A stretch of 62,000 bases of DNA from Adiantum capillus-veneris (lineage: Eukaryota > Streptophyta > Polypodiopsida > Polypodiales > Pteridaceae), in assembly GCA_014529385.2 (NCBI GenBank), contig CM043960.1, forward strand, positions 70,125,410 through 70,187,409, in the 5' to 3' direction. How positions within the stretch are numbered: the first letter of the stretch is position 1; each line of letters opens with the position of its first letter. Positions 48,205 to 60,074 of this stretch are shown one piece after another. Position numbers and translations under genes: made by a program. Below the pieces are notes generated by a model. That model saw nothing but the letters and a program-made list of their open reading frames with translations, was not told where the DNA came from and did not search any database.

Positions 48205-48670
48205 ATAAAGTGAATTCAAACTTCCCATGCAAATTCAAAATTTCCCTCTCAAATTCAAATTTTTCTGCCTAAATTCAAATTACTAGGCTTTACTTCATAT
48301 TTTGCCGCTAGAATTCAAAATTTCCCACCTAAATTTAAAGTTTCTTGCAGAGTGAAACTCAAACCTGAGATCCACCTTGACCCGAAACCATAGGGCCATC
48401 TAGCAGCCTAGGTGAAATGAATATGGTAGCTGGTCTCCTAGATCCACCTCATTGGAATTTTGAACAAAGTGATTTCAAAATTTTCCACGCGAATTTAGCT
48501 TTTCCCATTCAAATTCAAATTTTATCGCTTGAGTTCAAATTTTCCCGCTTCAGTTTGAATTTTACCGCCTGAATTCAAATAACCATGCTCTAGTTCAAAA
48601 AAAAATTGCAGAAATTTTCCCTCTCAAATTCAAATTTTCCCGCCTAAATCCAAAGTTTCTTACAGAGTGA
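48205..48670. repeat. AATTCAAATTTTCCC mini-repeats, core block copy 3
   Basis: Two clusters as at 11.05-11.52 kb, in the same order and with the same SatA-like spacer. Confidence 0.8.
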
Positions 48671-48689
48671 AACTCAAACCCGAGATCCA

Positions 48690-49803
48690 CCACTTGGATA
48701 ACCTTATTATACAAGCACTTGTGAAGAAAATATATAAGACCATGCCTCATGGAGATGTTACATCACGAGAGTAAGTTCCACTTCTTGTACAATCTCAATT
48801 TAAACCCGAATTTCAATCCCAAACCCTAGGGCCAACTAGCAGCCTAAGTGAAATTAACATGATAGCTGGTCTGTCTTTATGTATAGATCTTTTCTCATTT
48901 TATCCCACTAGGTCTTTGTCACCAAGCTATAATAAATATGTTGAGAGCCGCCCCTTGAAAGTCAAAGTTTGGGACGTATTGGATAGAAAGAAGCACAATA
49001 CCAAATCATACCTCTGTACAAGAATCAGCCTCACGGAAACTCACAAGTAAGTCTACTCAAACTTACACTATCGTGTATATTATTGTTTTCACCTATAGGT
49101 ATGTACATTTAAGTATGTACATTATTGTTTTCACCTAAAAGTATGTACGTTTTTTGTTTTTTGTTTTCTCTGTTTTGCTGTTTAAGTACATTATTGTTTT
49201 TTGTTTTTTGTTTTCTTTGTTTTGCTGTTTAAGCACAATACCAAATCATACCTATGTACAAGAATCAGCCTCACGGAAACTCACAAGTAAGTCTACTCAA
49301 ACTTACACTATCGTGTATATTATTGTTTTCACCTATAGGTATGTACATTTAAGTATGTACATTATTGTTTTCACCTAAAAGTATGTACGTTTTTTGTTTT
49401 TTGTTTTCTCTGTTTTGCTGTTTAAGTACATTATTGTTTTCACCTAAAAGTATGTACGTTTTCTATATTATGTTTTCTATGTTTTACTGTTTAAGTATAT
49501 ACATTATTGTTTTCACCTAATCTGAATTAGTATCCAAAACTGAATGAAAACAACAAAACATCAAAACATAGAAAACAAAAAACAGAGAGAGGGAGAGAGG
49601 GGTGAACCTTTGAAAATCTCTCCTCTTTTGAGCATGATGATTGTTTTGTTTTTCCGCGATGATGGTCTCTTGCAGTGTCTACCTTTTGCAGCAACCTCGT
49701 ATCTCGTATGCGCCGATGGTCCCCTACACGATCTTCTTGATGGCGACTTCTCTACGTGTACATATGCATCTCGTGTGTGTGTTATTTGTGTGGATTCTCT
49801 GTA
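48690..49803 (+). pseudogene. Gene-like fragment, copy 3
   Basis: Segment A is intact (KKIYKTMPHGDVTSRE before GTAAGT near 48770). Segment B (frame 48859-49050) is nearly identical to copy 1 and ends CAA|GTAAGT. Segment C follows CTCTTGCAG near 49676, but has two extra T bases (TACCTTTTGCAGC), so the spliced frame is broken here. The putative intron carries a 240-bp tandem duplication. No product recognised. Confidence 0.45.
48993..49472. repeat. 240-bp tandem duplication in core copy 3
   Basis: GCACAATACCAAATCATACC occurs at 48993 and 49233, followed by the same AAGAATCAGCCTCACGG... and T-rich minisatellite sequence. It duplicates the end of segment B with its donor site. Copies 1 and 2 have it once. 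Confidence 0.9.
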
Positions 49804-49976
49804 ACCCTAGACCTCTGTGAGCGTAACTCTGTGCGTGTTTGTTTTTTCTGTGTTTGATAGGGTTCACTTACAAAAATTCCATGTAAGCTATATTATCCCC
49901 TTTTATATTAGTAAAGTGATTTTGTTGAAAAGAGACAAAACAATATGATTTTCTCTGCTAAAAACTTCTTGACCCC

Positions 49977-50300
49977 GCTTGGGGCGCTACCCCAACACCC
50001 GCGAGGCCTACCGCCCCTCGACCTTGCTTGGGGCGTTGCCCCAAACCCCACAGGGGCTGCTGCCCCTCGACCTTGCTCGGGGCATTGCTCCGAACCGCAC
50101 ATGGACTGCCACCCCTCGACCCTACTCGGGGTGTTTTCTCGAACCCCACAGGGACTGCCACCCCTTGACCCCGCTTGCGACGTTGCCCCAAACCCCACGG
50201 GGGCTGCCACCCCTCGACGTTGCTCGGGGGGTTGCCCCGAACCCCACAAGGGCTGCTGCCCCTTGACCGTGCTTGGGGCGCTGCACCAAACCCCACTCTT
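49977..50300. repeat. 49-bp GC-rich hairpin array, 7 units
   Basis: Unit starts at 49977, 50026, 50075, 50124, 50173, 50222 and 50271, again exactly 49 bp apart. It lacks one unit relative to copy 1 but is otherwise almost identical, including over 100 identical bases at its left end. Confidence 0.95.
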
Positions 50301-50680
50301 AACTCTTGTTGCACCACGCTATTCCACTTTCTCAATTGTGGTCTACCTTAGATAAACTATGTATCTAGAACCCAGTCTCTTTCCTTGCTTCACAACTCAT
50401 TCATGATAATCAACATAAATAGATGGTAGAAAATGACTCTATTTTGGAGCTCAGAACTCAAAATTTTCCTTGGACATTCACCATATCTGCAACATGCCTA
50501 AACTATGCTCAAAGCTATTCTAGTCATAAAAAGCTTGGAGGTTTTTGTTTCAAATTTCACCAATTGTTGAATCTTTCTTTATCAAGAGAAACAAGGGCTA
50601 GGTCGTGCAATAATTCACCTTGAACCTTGCCCCAAAACTTGAGTCCACCACAATTCCAAGACATAATCTAATATAGCAAG
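50301..50680. other. Core-block tail, copy 3
   Basis: Matches 13011-13390 nearly base for base. Nothing coding is supported. Confidence 0.55.
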
Positions 50681-53600
50681 GTGTCTTCTATTTGAAATCC
50701 ACCACTTAGTCCACCACTACTCCAACCCTGTTCTCATTCAACTTTGACATTAAAAAGCAATGTTTCTTTCTTGTAGTACACCTTTGCCATTTCCCATCAA
50801 AGCTAGGTCCACCACTTGTCAAAGCGCGACTCTTACATAGGGTGGGGGTTTTGGTTTCAAGATTCACCACTTGTCCTTCTTCAAGCAAGTACTTCTTTGA
50901 CTTTACGAGGCTACTAGCTCATCTAGTAGTTCACCTTGAGCATTGGCCATTAAAACTATGTCGACCACTCCTCCAAGCTTCCATTGAATAAAGCAAGGGC
51001 TGCTCGGATATTGAGAAGAAAAGCCCTACTATCAACCTTGCTTCCATTGAAACAAGAAAGTGCTACTTGGACATTGGGTAGCAAGGCCCTATAATAGTTC
51101 ACCTTGTACATTAACAAGGTCCACCACTTGTCCAAGATTTACTCTCATATAGAAAGGGACTTTTGGTTTCAAGATCCATCACTTGTCCAACCATACTTCC
51201 AAAGAAAGAAGCAAGACATACTTGGACATTAGGAACCAAGATCCTACACCACCTTGGACACTGGCCATTAAAACTAGGTCCACCACTTGTCCAAGATTTA
51301 CTCTCATATATAAAAGGTACTTCTAGTTTCAAGCTCCACCACTTGTCAAACCTTACTTCCATTAAAAGAAGCAAGAGATACTTGTACATTGAGAATCAAG
51401 GCACTACAAAATTTCACCTTGTACATAAACTAGGTCCACAACTTCTCCAAGCTTTACTCTCATATAGAAAGTGACTTTTGGTTTTGAGATCCATCACTTG
51501 TCCAGCCATACTTCTATTGAAAGAAGCAAGAGATACGTGGACATTGGGAACCAAGATACTACACCACCTTAGACACTAGCCATTAAAGCTAGGTCCACCA
51601 CTTTTCAACCTTTATTCTCATGTATCAAAGTGACTTCTAGTTTTAAACTTCAAGTCCACTTGTCCAACCTTACTTCAATTAAAAGAATCAAGGGCTACCT
51701 GGACATTGAGAAGCAATTCCCTACAGTAGTTCACCTTGTACATTAACTAGGTCCACCACTTGTCCAAGCTTTACTCTCACATAGAAAGGGACTTTTGGTT
51801 TTGAGATCCATTACTTGTCCAACCATACTTCTATTGAAAAAAGCAAGAGATACTTGGACATTGAGAACAAAGATTCTACACCACCTTAGATACTGGCCAT
51901 TAAAACTAGGCCCACCACTTGTACAAGCTTTACTCTCATATATAAAAGGGACTTCTGGTTTCAAGCTCCAGGTCCAAATGTCCAACCTTACTTCCATTAA
52001 AAGAAGCAACATAGGGCTACTTGGACATTGAGAAGTAAGGCCCTAGAATAGTTCACCTTGTACATTAATTAGGTCAACCACTTGTCTAATCTTTATTCTC
52101 ATATAGAAAGGTACTTTTCCTTTTGAGATCCATCACTTGTCCAACCATACTTCCATTGAAAGAAGCAAGACCAACTTGAACATTTGGAACCAAGTATCTA
52201 AATCACCTTGGACACTGTCCATTAAAACTAGGTCGAACACTTGTCCAAGCTTTATTCTCATGTACAAAAGGGACTTCTGTTTTCAAGCTCGAGGTCCTCT
52301 TTTCCAACCTTACTAGCATTAAAAGAAGCAAGGGCTACTAGGACATTGAGAAGCAAGGTCCACCACTTGTCCAAGATTTACTCTCATATAGAAACATAAA
52401 TTTTATTTTGAGATCCATCACTTGTCCAACCATACTTCCATTGAAAGAAGCATGAGATATTTGGAAACTTGGAACCAAGATCCTACACCACCTTGGACAC
52501 TGGCCATTAAAACTAGGTCCACCACTTGTACATGCTTTATTCTCATATATAAAAGGGACTTTTAGTTTCAAGCTCCAGGTCCACTTGCCCAGCCTTACTT
52601 CCATTAAAAGAAGCAAGGGCTACTTAGACATTGAGAACCAAGGCCCTACAATAGTTCACCTTGTACATGAACAAAGTCCACCACTTGACCAAGCTTTACT
52701 CTCATATATAAAGGGAATTTTGGTTTTGAGATCCATCACTTTTCCAACCATACTTCCATTGAAAGAAGCAAGAGATACTTGGACATTGGAAACCAAGATC
52801 GTACAGCACCTTGGACACTGGCCATAAAGAACTAGGTCCACATCTTGTACAAGCTTTACTCTCATATATAAAAGAGACTTCTGGTTTCAAGATCCACCAC
52901 TTGTCCAACCTTACTTCCATTAAAAGAAGCAAGGGCTACTTGGACATTGAGAAGCAAGGCCCTACAATAATTCACCTTGTACATTAACTAGGTCCACCAC
53001 TTGTCCAAGCTTTACTCTCACATAGAGAGGGACTTTTGGTTTTGAGATCCATCACTTGTCCAACCATACTTCTATTGAAAGAAGCAAGAGATACTTGGAC
53101 ATTGGGAACAAAGATCCTACACCACCTTAGACACTGGCCATTAAAACTAGGTCCACCACTTATCCAAGCTTTACTCTCATATATAAAAGGTAATTCAGGT
53201 TTCAAACTCGAGATCCACGTGTCCAACCTTACTTCCATTAAAAGAAGCAACTTAGGGCTTCTTGGACATTGAGAAGTAAGGCCCTACAATAGTTCACATT
53301 GTACATTAACTAGGTCCACCACTTGTCTAAGCTTTACTCTCATATAGAAAGGTACTTTTGCATTTGAGATCCATCACTTGTCCAACCATACTTCCATTGA
53401 AAGAAGCAAGACCAACTTCAACATTTGGAACCAAGATTCTCAACCACCTTGGACACTGGCAATTAAAAGTAGGTCCACCACTTGTCCAATCTTTATTCTC
53501 ATATATAAAAGGGAATTCTAGTTTGAAGCTCCAGGTCCACTTTTCCAACCTTACTACCATTAAAAGAATCAAGGGCTACTTGGACATTGAGAAGCAAGGC

Positions 53601-54867
53601 CCTACAATATTTCACCTAGTACATTAACTAGGTCCACCGCTTGTCCAAGCTTTACTCTCATATATAAACGGAATTTTGGTTTTGAGACCCATCACTTGTC
53701 CAACCATACTTCCATTGAAAGAAGCAAGAGATACTTGGGCATTGGGAACCAAGATCCTATACCACTTTGGATAGTGGCCATTAAAACTAGGTCCACCACT
53801 TGTCTAGGCTTTATTCTCATATATAAAGGGGACTTTTGGTTTCAAGCTCTAGGTCCACTTGCCCAACCTTACTTCCAATAAAAGAAGCAAGGGCTACTTG
53901 GACATTGAGAAGCAAGGCCCTACAATAGTTTAAATTGTACATTATTTAGGTCCACCACTTGTCCAAGCTTTACCCTCATATAGAAATGGACTTTTGGCTT
54001 TGAGATCCATCACTTGTCCAACCATACTTCCATTGAAAGAATCTAGAGATACTTGGACATTGGGAACCAAGATCCTACACTGCTGAGGACACTAGCCATT
54101 AAAACTAGGTCCACCTCTTGTCCAAGATATACTCTCATATATAAAAGGGAATTTTAGTTTCAAGCTCCACCACTTGTCCAACCTTACTTCCATTAAAAGA
54201 AGCAAGGGCTTCCTGGACATTGAGAACCAAGGCCCTACAATAGTTCACCTTGTATATTAACTAGGTCCACCACTTGTCCAAGATTTATTGTCATATAAAA
54301 AGGGACTTTTGGTTTTAATATACATTATATGTCCAACCATACTTCCATTGAAAGGAGCAAGAGATACTTGGACATTGGGAACCAAGATGCTACACCACCT
54401 TGGACATTGGCCATTGAAACTAGGTCCACCATTTGTTCAAGCTCTTATCTCATATATAAAAGGGACTTTTGGTTTCAAGCTCCAGGTCCACTTGTCCAAC
54501 CTTACTTCCATTAAAAGTGGCAAGGGCTACTTGGACATTGAGAAGCAAGACCCTATAATAGTTCACCTTGTACATTAACTATGTCCACCACTTGTCCAAG
54601 CTTTACTCTCATATAAATGGACTTTTGGTTTTGAGATCCATCAGTTTTCCAACCATACTTCCATTGAAAGAAGCAAGAGATACTTGGACATTGGGAACCA
54701 AGATCCTACACTCCCTTGGACACTGGCCATTAAAACTAGGTCCACCACTTGTCCAAGATTTACTCTCATATATAAAAGGGATTTCTGGTTTCAAGCTCCA
54801 CCACTTGTCCAACCTTACTTCCATTAAAAGAAGCAATGCTACTTGGACATTGAGAACCAAGTCCCTA
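50680..54867. repeat. SatB dimeric satellite, array 4
   Basis: Collinear with 13390-15978 (offset about 37.26-37.29 kb) up to about 53225. It then matches 19740-21660, skipping the extra core copy present only in copy 1. It ends at GAACCAAGTCCCTA, where single-copy DNA begins (TGTGAGGACAATGG). Confidence 0.95.
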
Positions 54868-55480
54868 TGTGAGGACAATGGTAGGACCAGTCCGGGCCAA
54901 GGGCCAAGACGAACATGCAGTCAAGGGGGTCCCAATATTTAGAAGGCCAAGGGCCTATATAGGGCATGGCTGGGTGGTGATGAGCATGTTCAGTTCCCCT
55001 GTCCTTTCACTGGTATCACAACAAGGTGGAGAGGAGGAAGGAGGGTGGAGCCATGACATGGAGAAAGCATGGTTATCTTCTGTCTCTCCCTCTCTCTCGG
55101 ATTTTTTCTCTCCCTCTCTCGTTCGTGGACCTTGGCATGGCAGAGCATGGCTTTCGCCAAGGAGGGGGGCATGACCCACGGGGGTGCAAAAGGGTTGCAT
55201 GGCCGATTGCATGGTGGGAAAGGTAGCTTGAAGGCCTCTTGCATGGAGGATGATGAAGAAGAGGGCCGCGCGGGCACCGTCCCCTGCATATCGGGTCCAC
55301 CTTTGGCGACTTCAGAGAATCGAATGGCGCTACTTCCAAACAAGAGCGCCATGCCATTGTCCTGCATTTTCGACACGCTCGCAAGCCCCGGGGATGACCC
55401 CATTGCCCCCTGCATTCTTGTTTTCCCATGCGTTGTAGCGGCAGCATGCCATGGCAGCTTACAGTTTATGTAAATTAATT
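54868..55480. other. Single-copy stretch with a possible short LTR and primer site
   Basis: TGTGAGGACAATGG (54868) to CCCTGTCCTTTCA (55009) could be a 142-bp LTR with a TATATAGG motif near 54955. It is followed at 55011 by TGGTATCACAAC, which matches the first eight bases of the common initiator-Met primer site TGGTATCAGAGC. No second LTR was found. The overlapping ORFs on both strands (54955-55760) have no domain and are not supported. Confidence 0.3.
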
Positions 55481-55489
55481 TTCTTTTAA

Positions 55490-55640
55490 AGTAAAATTGC
55501 CCTACATTTAACCACCCCCAATTAGGGATGTTGGCCCACGGGTTATGAAAGCTTCGGACCAGTATGGGAGTTGAACCATGGCAGCCAGATACGCACACCC
55601 GAGTTAAACCAATAGGGTATAGCACATGGTGCAGGGTATG
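55490..55640 (-). mobile_element. tRNA-derived SINE-like element
   Basis: On the minus strand there is an A-box-like TGGTTTAACTCGGGTG and, about 35 bases on, a B-box-like GGTTCAACTCC, the spacing of an internal RNA polymerase III promoter. The body continues GGTCCGAAGC...GTGGGCCAACATCC. No cloverleaf of a functional tRNA could be drawn and the 3' end is not clear, so this is a tRNA-related SINE head rather than a tRNA gene. Confidence 0.5.
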
Positions 55641-58160
55641 TTGCAGTTTTGTAAGGACACGAATAGCACAAAGGGCGAGTCTGCAGCGTTTCAAAGAAGG
55701 ATGGTAAGCACATACATCATGAAGTCGACGGCTCATGCCACTTTGCGAATCCATCGGCATGATGTGAGGACATCATGACCATGGAATTAACCTCGTGTTT
55801 AGAAGCTGTCAATCACATGAAATCAGAAATTTGGATGCCACTCATGTGGCAAGGAAGCTCCTCGGTTTCGGGAAGCAATCTACACATAAATAACAAATGA
55901 CCAGCTTTTCATCCAATTGGAGATTCATCCAAATGCCACTGATTAAGTTTGACATGCAAGGGAGGTATGGATCTCAATAAAGTTTACAATTTTCGTATTT
56001 GACTAAAGTTTTCAGGAAACACATGCACGAATGGTTAACGGTTTCGAGGTTGCTGCCAATTGGTACTATTATTCAATTGCATTCAGGAAAGTACATGCAA
56101 TGCATGCAATGGGTAAGTATGTATCTAGATGCCTTGGGTACGGCATTTTGCTCGACAAAGCACTTACCTAGCAAGTAAGGGCAATACTTACGTATATCCA
56201 ATGACAACGTAATCAAGCCAAAGCAGGTACACAGTACATATTTTGCAAGTTTTTTTGCTTTTCATTACATGGAGCCAATTCAGCAAGGTCGATTATTAGT
56301 AAATGCTCAACAACGTCGACTTTCTTTTGCTCTGTAAATTGGCAAGCATATCTCTATGCTATGAGCATAAAAGTATTTATGTGAAGCACGGCTTTTCTAA
56401 TTGCTCAATTTCCTATTGATACTTTGCACGTTTGGAATATGCTATGAGCATACATAATGGGGAAGGAATAGGCAAGGTGTTTGCAGGTGGATTCAATTTT
56501 GTAGGTTATGGCCTTATGTACCAGACGAGTGTATAGGACATACAAGGGCGTCTGTGAAGATATGGCTATGGGCCGTTTTGGAATGAGTTTTTCTCCCAAC
56601 TTTCATGACAACTGGTTGTAGCAACAACGATCAATTTAGCCAAGTTTAAGTTTTTCCTGTTTCTTCCTATTTACGCTTTACTTGGCAATTACTATCATTC
56701 TGCAAAGCAAAGTGCTTTGGCAATTTTATAGGAAGCACGGCTTTAGGGAACTGGAAAAATAGGGGATATCAGCTCACATAATCCCTACCAGTTTAAATTG
56801 TGCAAGATACTTACAGTTCTGGTTCTCACGGTTGAGGCCATCACTCTGCGCAAGAGCTTACCATTCTTTATGCAAGGCATGCTAGTGACGTGAATTCAAT
56901 TCTGCCGCTTCATGCATTACGCTTCTGCTAACACACTCGCAACTCTATCACGGACAGAGTACGGATGGATTGTTTGTTGCTATCAACACTCAACAATACT
57001 AAAAATAACCTACAATTTCGTCTAGATTCACCGGCAAGGTGCCCCTTTCAAGTCATCCTCCTACAGTCACGACCCTACACGGTAGATGGTCAAGATTTAA
57101 CTTGTGCTTTCTGTTGCCTCTCTTGATGAGAGCGTCATACAGACAGATTGTGGAATGCTTTTAGGATAAGCTGCAATTCAGGCATAAGATGTCTAAGAGC
57201 ACACATTCTGGGCACACACTCTACATATTTAAGGAAATTTTCTCAGCCCAACATGCTCTTCTTTTCTCTCTTTTTCTTATTTCTTTCAAGAATAACGAAA
57301 CTCTTCTAAGAAGCTTTTGATACATATTCTGCTCATGAGTCAGCTTGAGCCAAGGTGCTCTAACTCACAGCTAGCACGTGGCTAAGATGCTACTCAAATT
57401 AGTCTTCATCGGTTCATCGATTGAACACTATTTTGCATAAGGGCTATGAGCCAAACAAGCTAAGAGCCAGTGTTAAACCTAGGATAAGATCCACTTGTTG
57501 GTATTCCTTGGACGATTGTTCTCAAGATTGAAGAGCACTACCTAATGGAGTACACATTGACGTTAATTGACAAGCAAGAATCTTGTCATTACGGATATTT
57601 AGGGTGTCATTTTTGCACTACATGTTTTTAGTGCGACGCTCTAGTAAGTTTTTGATAATCTTACACTCACACCAGCTGCTCTCTACCACGGAGTATAGAT
57701 GCAGCAATCAGTTGTGACAGCATGGTTGTCCATAAGAGCTCAGTAGTTCACTTGTGTGGATTTCCTGCTCTATCTCTAGCACTACGGCGTGTCTATGGAC
57801 ATACTGTTTTGAGGTAAGACCCGACGGGTGATTGTTACATCACCCCATAGGCATTAAGGATCACAGTTTGATCTGCATTGAGGATCACAATTGATCTCTC
57901 CCAGTTATACTTTCAAGGAGAGAATTCTGCAATCTACTACACACGGTAGCAGACGGACACACTTCTCAAGTTGATTCCAATCATTCTATACACGACTGAC
58001 TATGTTGTTTTACCGTTATCTACTAGCTGAGCAGTTTCTACAAAGAAGCTTACCAAGGAGTTGAGTATGTAGATTCTAATTCAAGGGCTTGGGTTGCAAA
58101 GGCAACAACCAAGGTTTCCAGTGCAATACTGTTTGTTTTTCAGGTAGGGGACGTGCTCCT
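55641..58160. other. Single-copy DNA, no gene recognised
   Basis: Mixed composition with only short frames (the longest, 56405-56599 minus, is not convincing). There is no LTR, terminal inverted repeat or array. It may hold diverged transposon debris below recognition by eye. Confidence 0.4.
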
Positions 58161-58162
58161 CT

Positions 58163-58257
58163 CCATTTGCATACAGGTAAGTGTACATTATGTTATTGCA
58201 TTTGCATACATGTAAGTGTACAGTATGTTATTGCATTTGCATACAGGTAAGTGTACT
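58163..58257. repeat. 35-36-bp minisatellite, 3 units
   Basis: CATTTGCATACAGGTAAGTG recurs at 58163, 58199 and 58234 with TATGTTATTG between. Each unit holds CAGGTAAGT or CATGTAAGT, a perfect splice-donor word, but no exon is evident. Confidence 0.85.
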
Positions 58258-59625
58258 GATTTGGTGTCAATTCCATGTTTAGTATGCTTCTCTTGGTGTT
58301 TCAAGACGTCTACATACGCTTGAATATTACAGACCCATGCCAAGGGCATGTCGGCACAAAGTATTTTGGGCCAAGTGTCCAATCTATCTTCCTGCCTTCT
58401 GCAATTATGAACCTACTTGTAGGGTTCAATTTGGCACATGTTGTCACATGGGATACAACATGGTCTAGGAACTCAAGGAGTTTGGTTTAGCCAGTGGAGC
58501 AAGACTAACGAGGGTTCCTCTCACTCCCGTCGTAGAGTGTTTGCAGTTATCTCCACACACAAGTACATCTTAAACTTGAAGGATGTTCCTTTTTACACAT
58601 CCTTACATGAGACATATTCCACATGTGGAGAATATGAGTCTCCGGACTGACACTGGCGCCATTATTTCAATTATGTGTCACGACAAAGTCCCTAGGTACT
58701 GGTCACATTTTTTTTCTGGACCATTTTTAGCACGACGTATCAGGAGCAATTTCATGGGCCAGAAATTGTCGGATACTTAGAATGACTTGTTAAAGCACAA
58801 GTACTGCTAAACAACATTACAGATGGTTGTTTTTACATATAGCAAGGCTATAAGTTGTTAATGAAAAAGTTTCATTGTCTGTACCTAGAAGTGATCAATG
58901 TGTTACCTTATATTGCCATTCAGACGTTTCAGCAAGGCTTGCAAAAGATTGCAACTGAAAGTATTTAGTCTCTTTTCAAAACTATTTACATTCTTCTTTA
59001 ATGTGTGCTACGCGCATCACATTTTGCCATAAGTATTGGCAAGGCTCATTATGGATATACAGGTTCGAGTTAGTTTTTGCTAAATGCATGCACACTAGGT
59101 GTTATGGGCCCTAGTGTTTAGCAAAGGCTGACTTGGAATGGCATGCATATTCCTCAGGTTGTTGCTTATGAAGCATTTTGCACTCTTTGTGCACTATCTC
59201 TATGAGATAACTTCTGGGTCTACTAATCACCAATACAGGTCATGGCTAGGTTTGGGAGTTTTTAGTCCGTGAGGAAAACACACCTCAATACTGTCAGTTA
59301 TCCAAGGGGATAGGAAGATTACAAAGAGTAATCTTATGCTAAAGGATCTGCTTTCATACGTCAAGGACTTACCAGGTGTGATGACAAAGTATGTTGGCAA
59401 GTAACCTTCAGTAGGGATGAACATGTAGTTCTTTGTGTTCCAAACTATTCAAAATTATAACATGAGGACATTCCCTATCTACGGACTTTTCAAGATACTC
59501 AGGCGAGTAGGAAATCTGGCTCACAACTGCATGGAAAGTTACGCCAAGGTTTACATGAATTATTCCAGTACCTTCAGAAGATCTGAAAACTGGTTATGCT
59601 TTTGGACAACTCTTAGTTGTGGCTA
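58258..59625. other. Single-copy DNA, no gene recognised
   Basis: Short frames only (58275-58490, 58438-58650, 58583-58780, 59435-59629). A DTGA tetrapeptide in the 58583 frame recalls a retropepsin, but nothing around it supports that. The stretch ends where SatB resumes at CTACTAGGTCCACCAC. Confidence 0.4.
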
Positions 59626-60050
59626 CTAGGTCCACCACTTCTCCAAGATTTACTCTCGTATAGAAAGGGACTTCTAGTTTTGAGATCCATCACTTGTCCA
59701 ACCGAACCTCCATTGAAAGAAGCAAGAGATACTTGGACATTGGGAACCAAGATCCTACACCACCTTGGACACTGGCAATTAAAACTAGCTCCACCATTTA
59801 TGCAAGCTTTACTCTCATATATAAAAGAGACTTCTGGTTTCAAGCTCCATCACTTGTACAACCTTGCTTCCATTAAAACAAGCAAGGGCTACTTGGACAT
59901 TGAGAAGCAAGTCCCTACAATAGTTCACGTTGTATATTAACTAGGTGCACCACTTGTCCAAACTTTACTCTCATATCGAAAGGGAATTTTGGTTTTGAGA
60001 TCCATCACTTGTCCAACCATACTTCCTTTGAACGAAGCAAGGGAAACTTA
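59626..60050. repeat. SatB satellite, short forward block
   Basis: About one and a third dimers in the same orientation as the other arrays. It ends in TCCTTTGAACGAAGCAAGGG, after which orientation flips. Confidence 0.9.
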
Positions 60051-60074
60051 TATGCCCACTTATGCAAACAGAAC

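Noticed and set aside
55530-55620. Functional tRNA gene
   Set aside because: A and B boxes are present, but I could not form acceptor and anticodon stems with a plausible anticodon.
54990-55760. 256-codon minus-strand ORF and overlapping ORFs
   Set aside because: There is no domain. Open frames overlap on both strands, and the right part runs through the SINE-like body.
55763-55772. TGTGAGGACA as a second LTR start matching 54868
   Set aside because: Only ten bases match and the following sequence is unrelated.
58583-58780. DTGA motif suggesting a retropepsin
   Set aside because: Only the tetrapeptide fits. The surrounding residues lack the expected hydrophobic strand and the ILG/LG flap motifs, and no gag or RT lies nearby.
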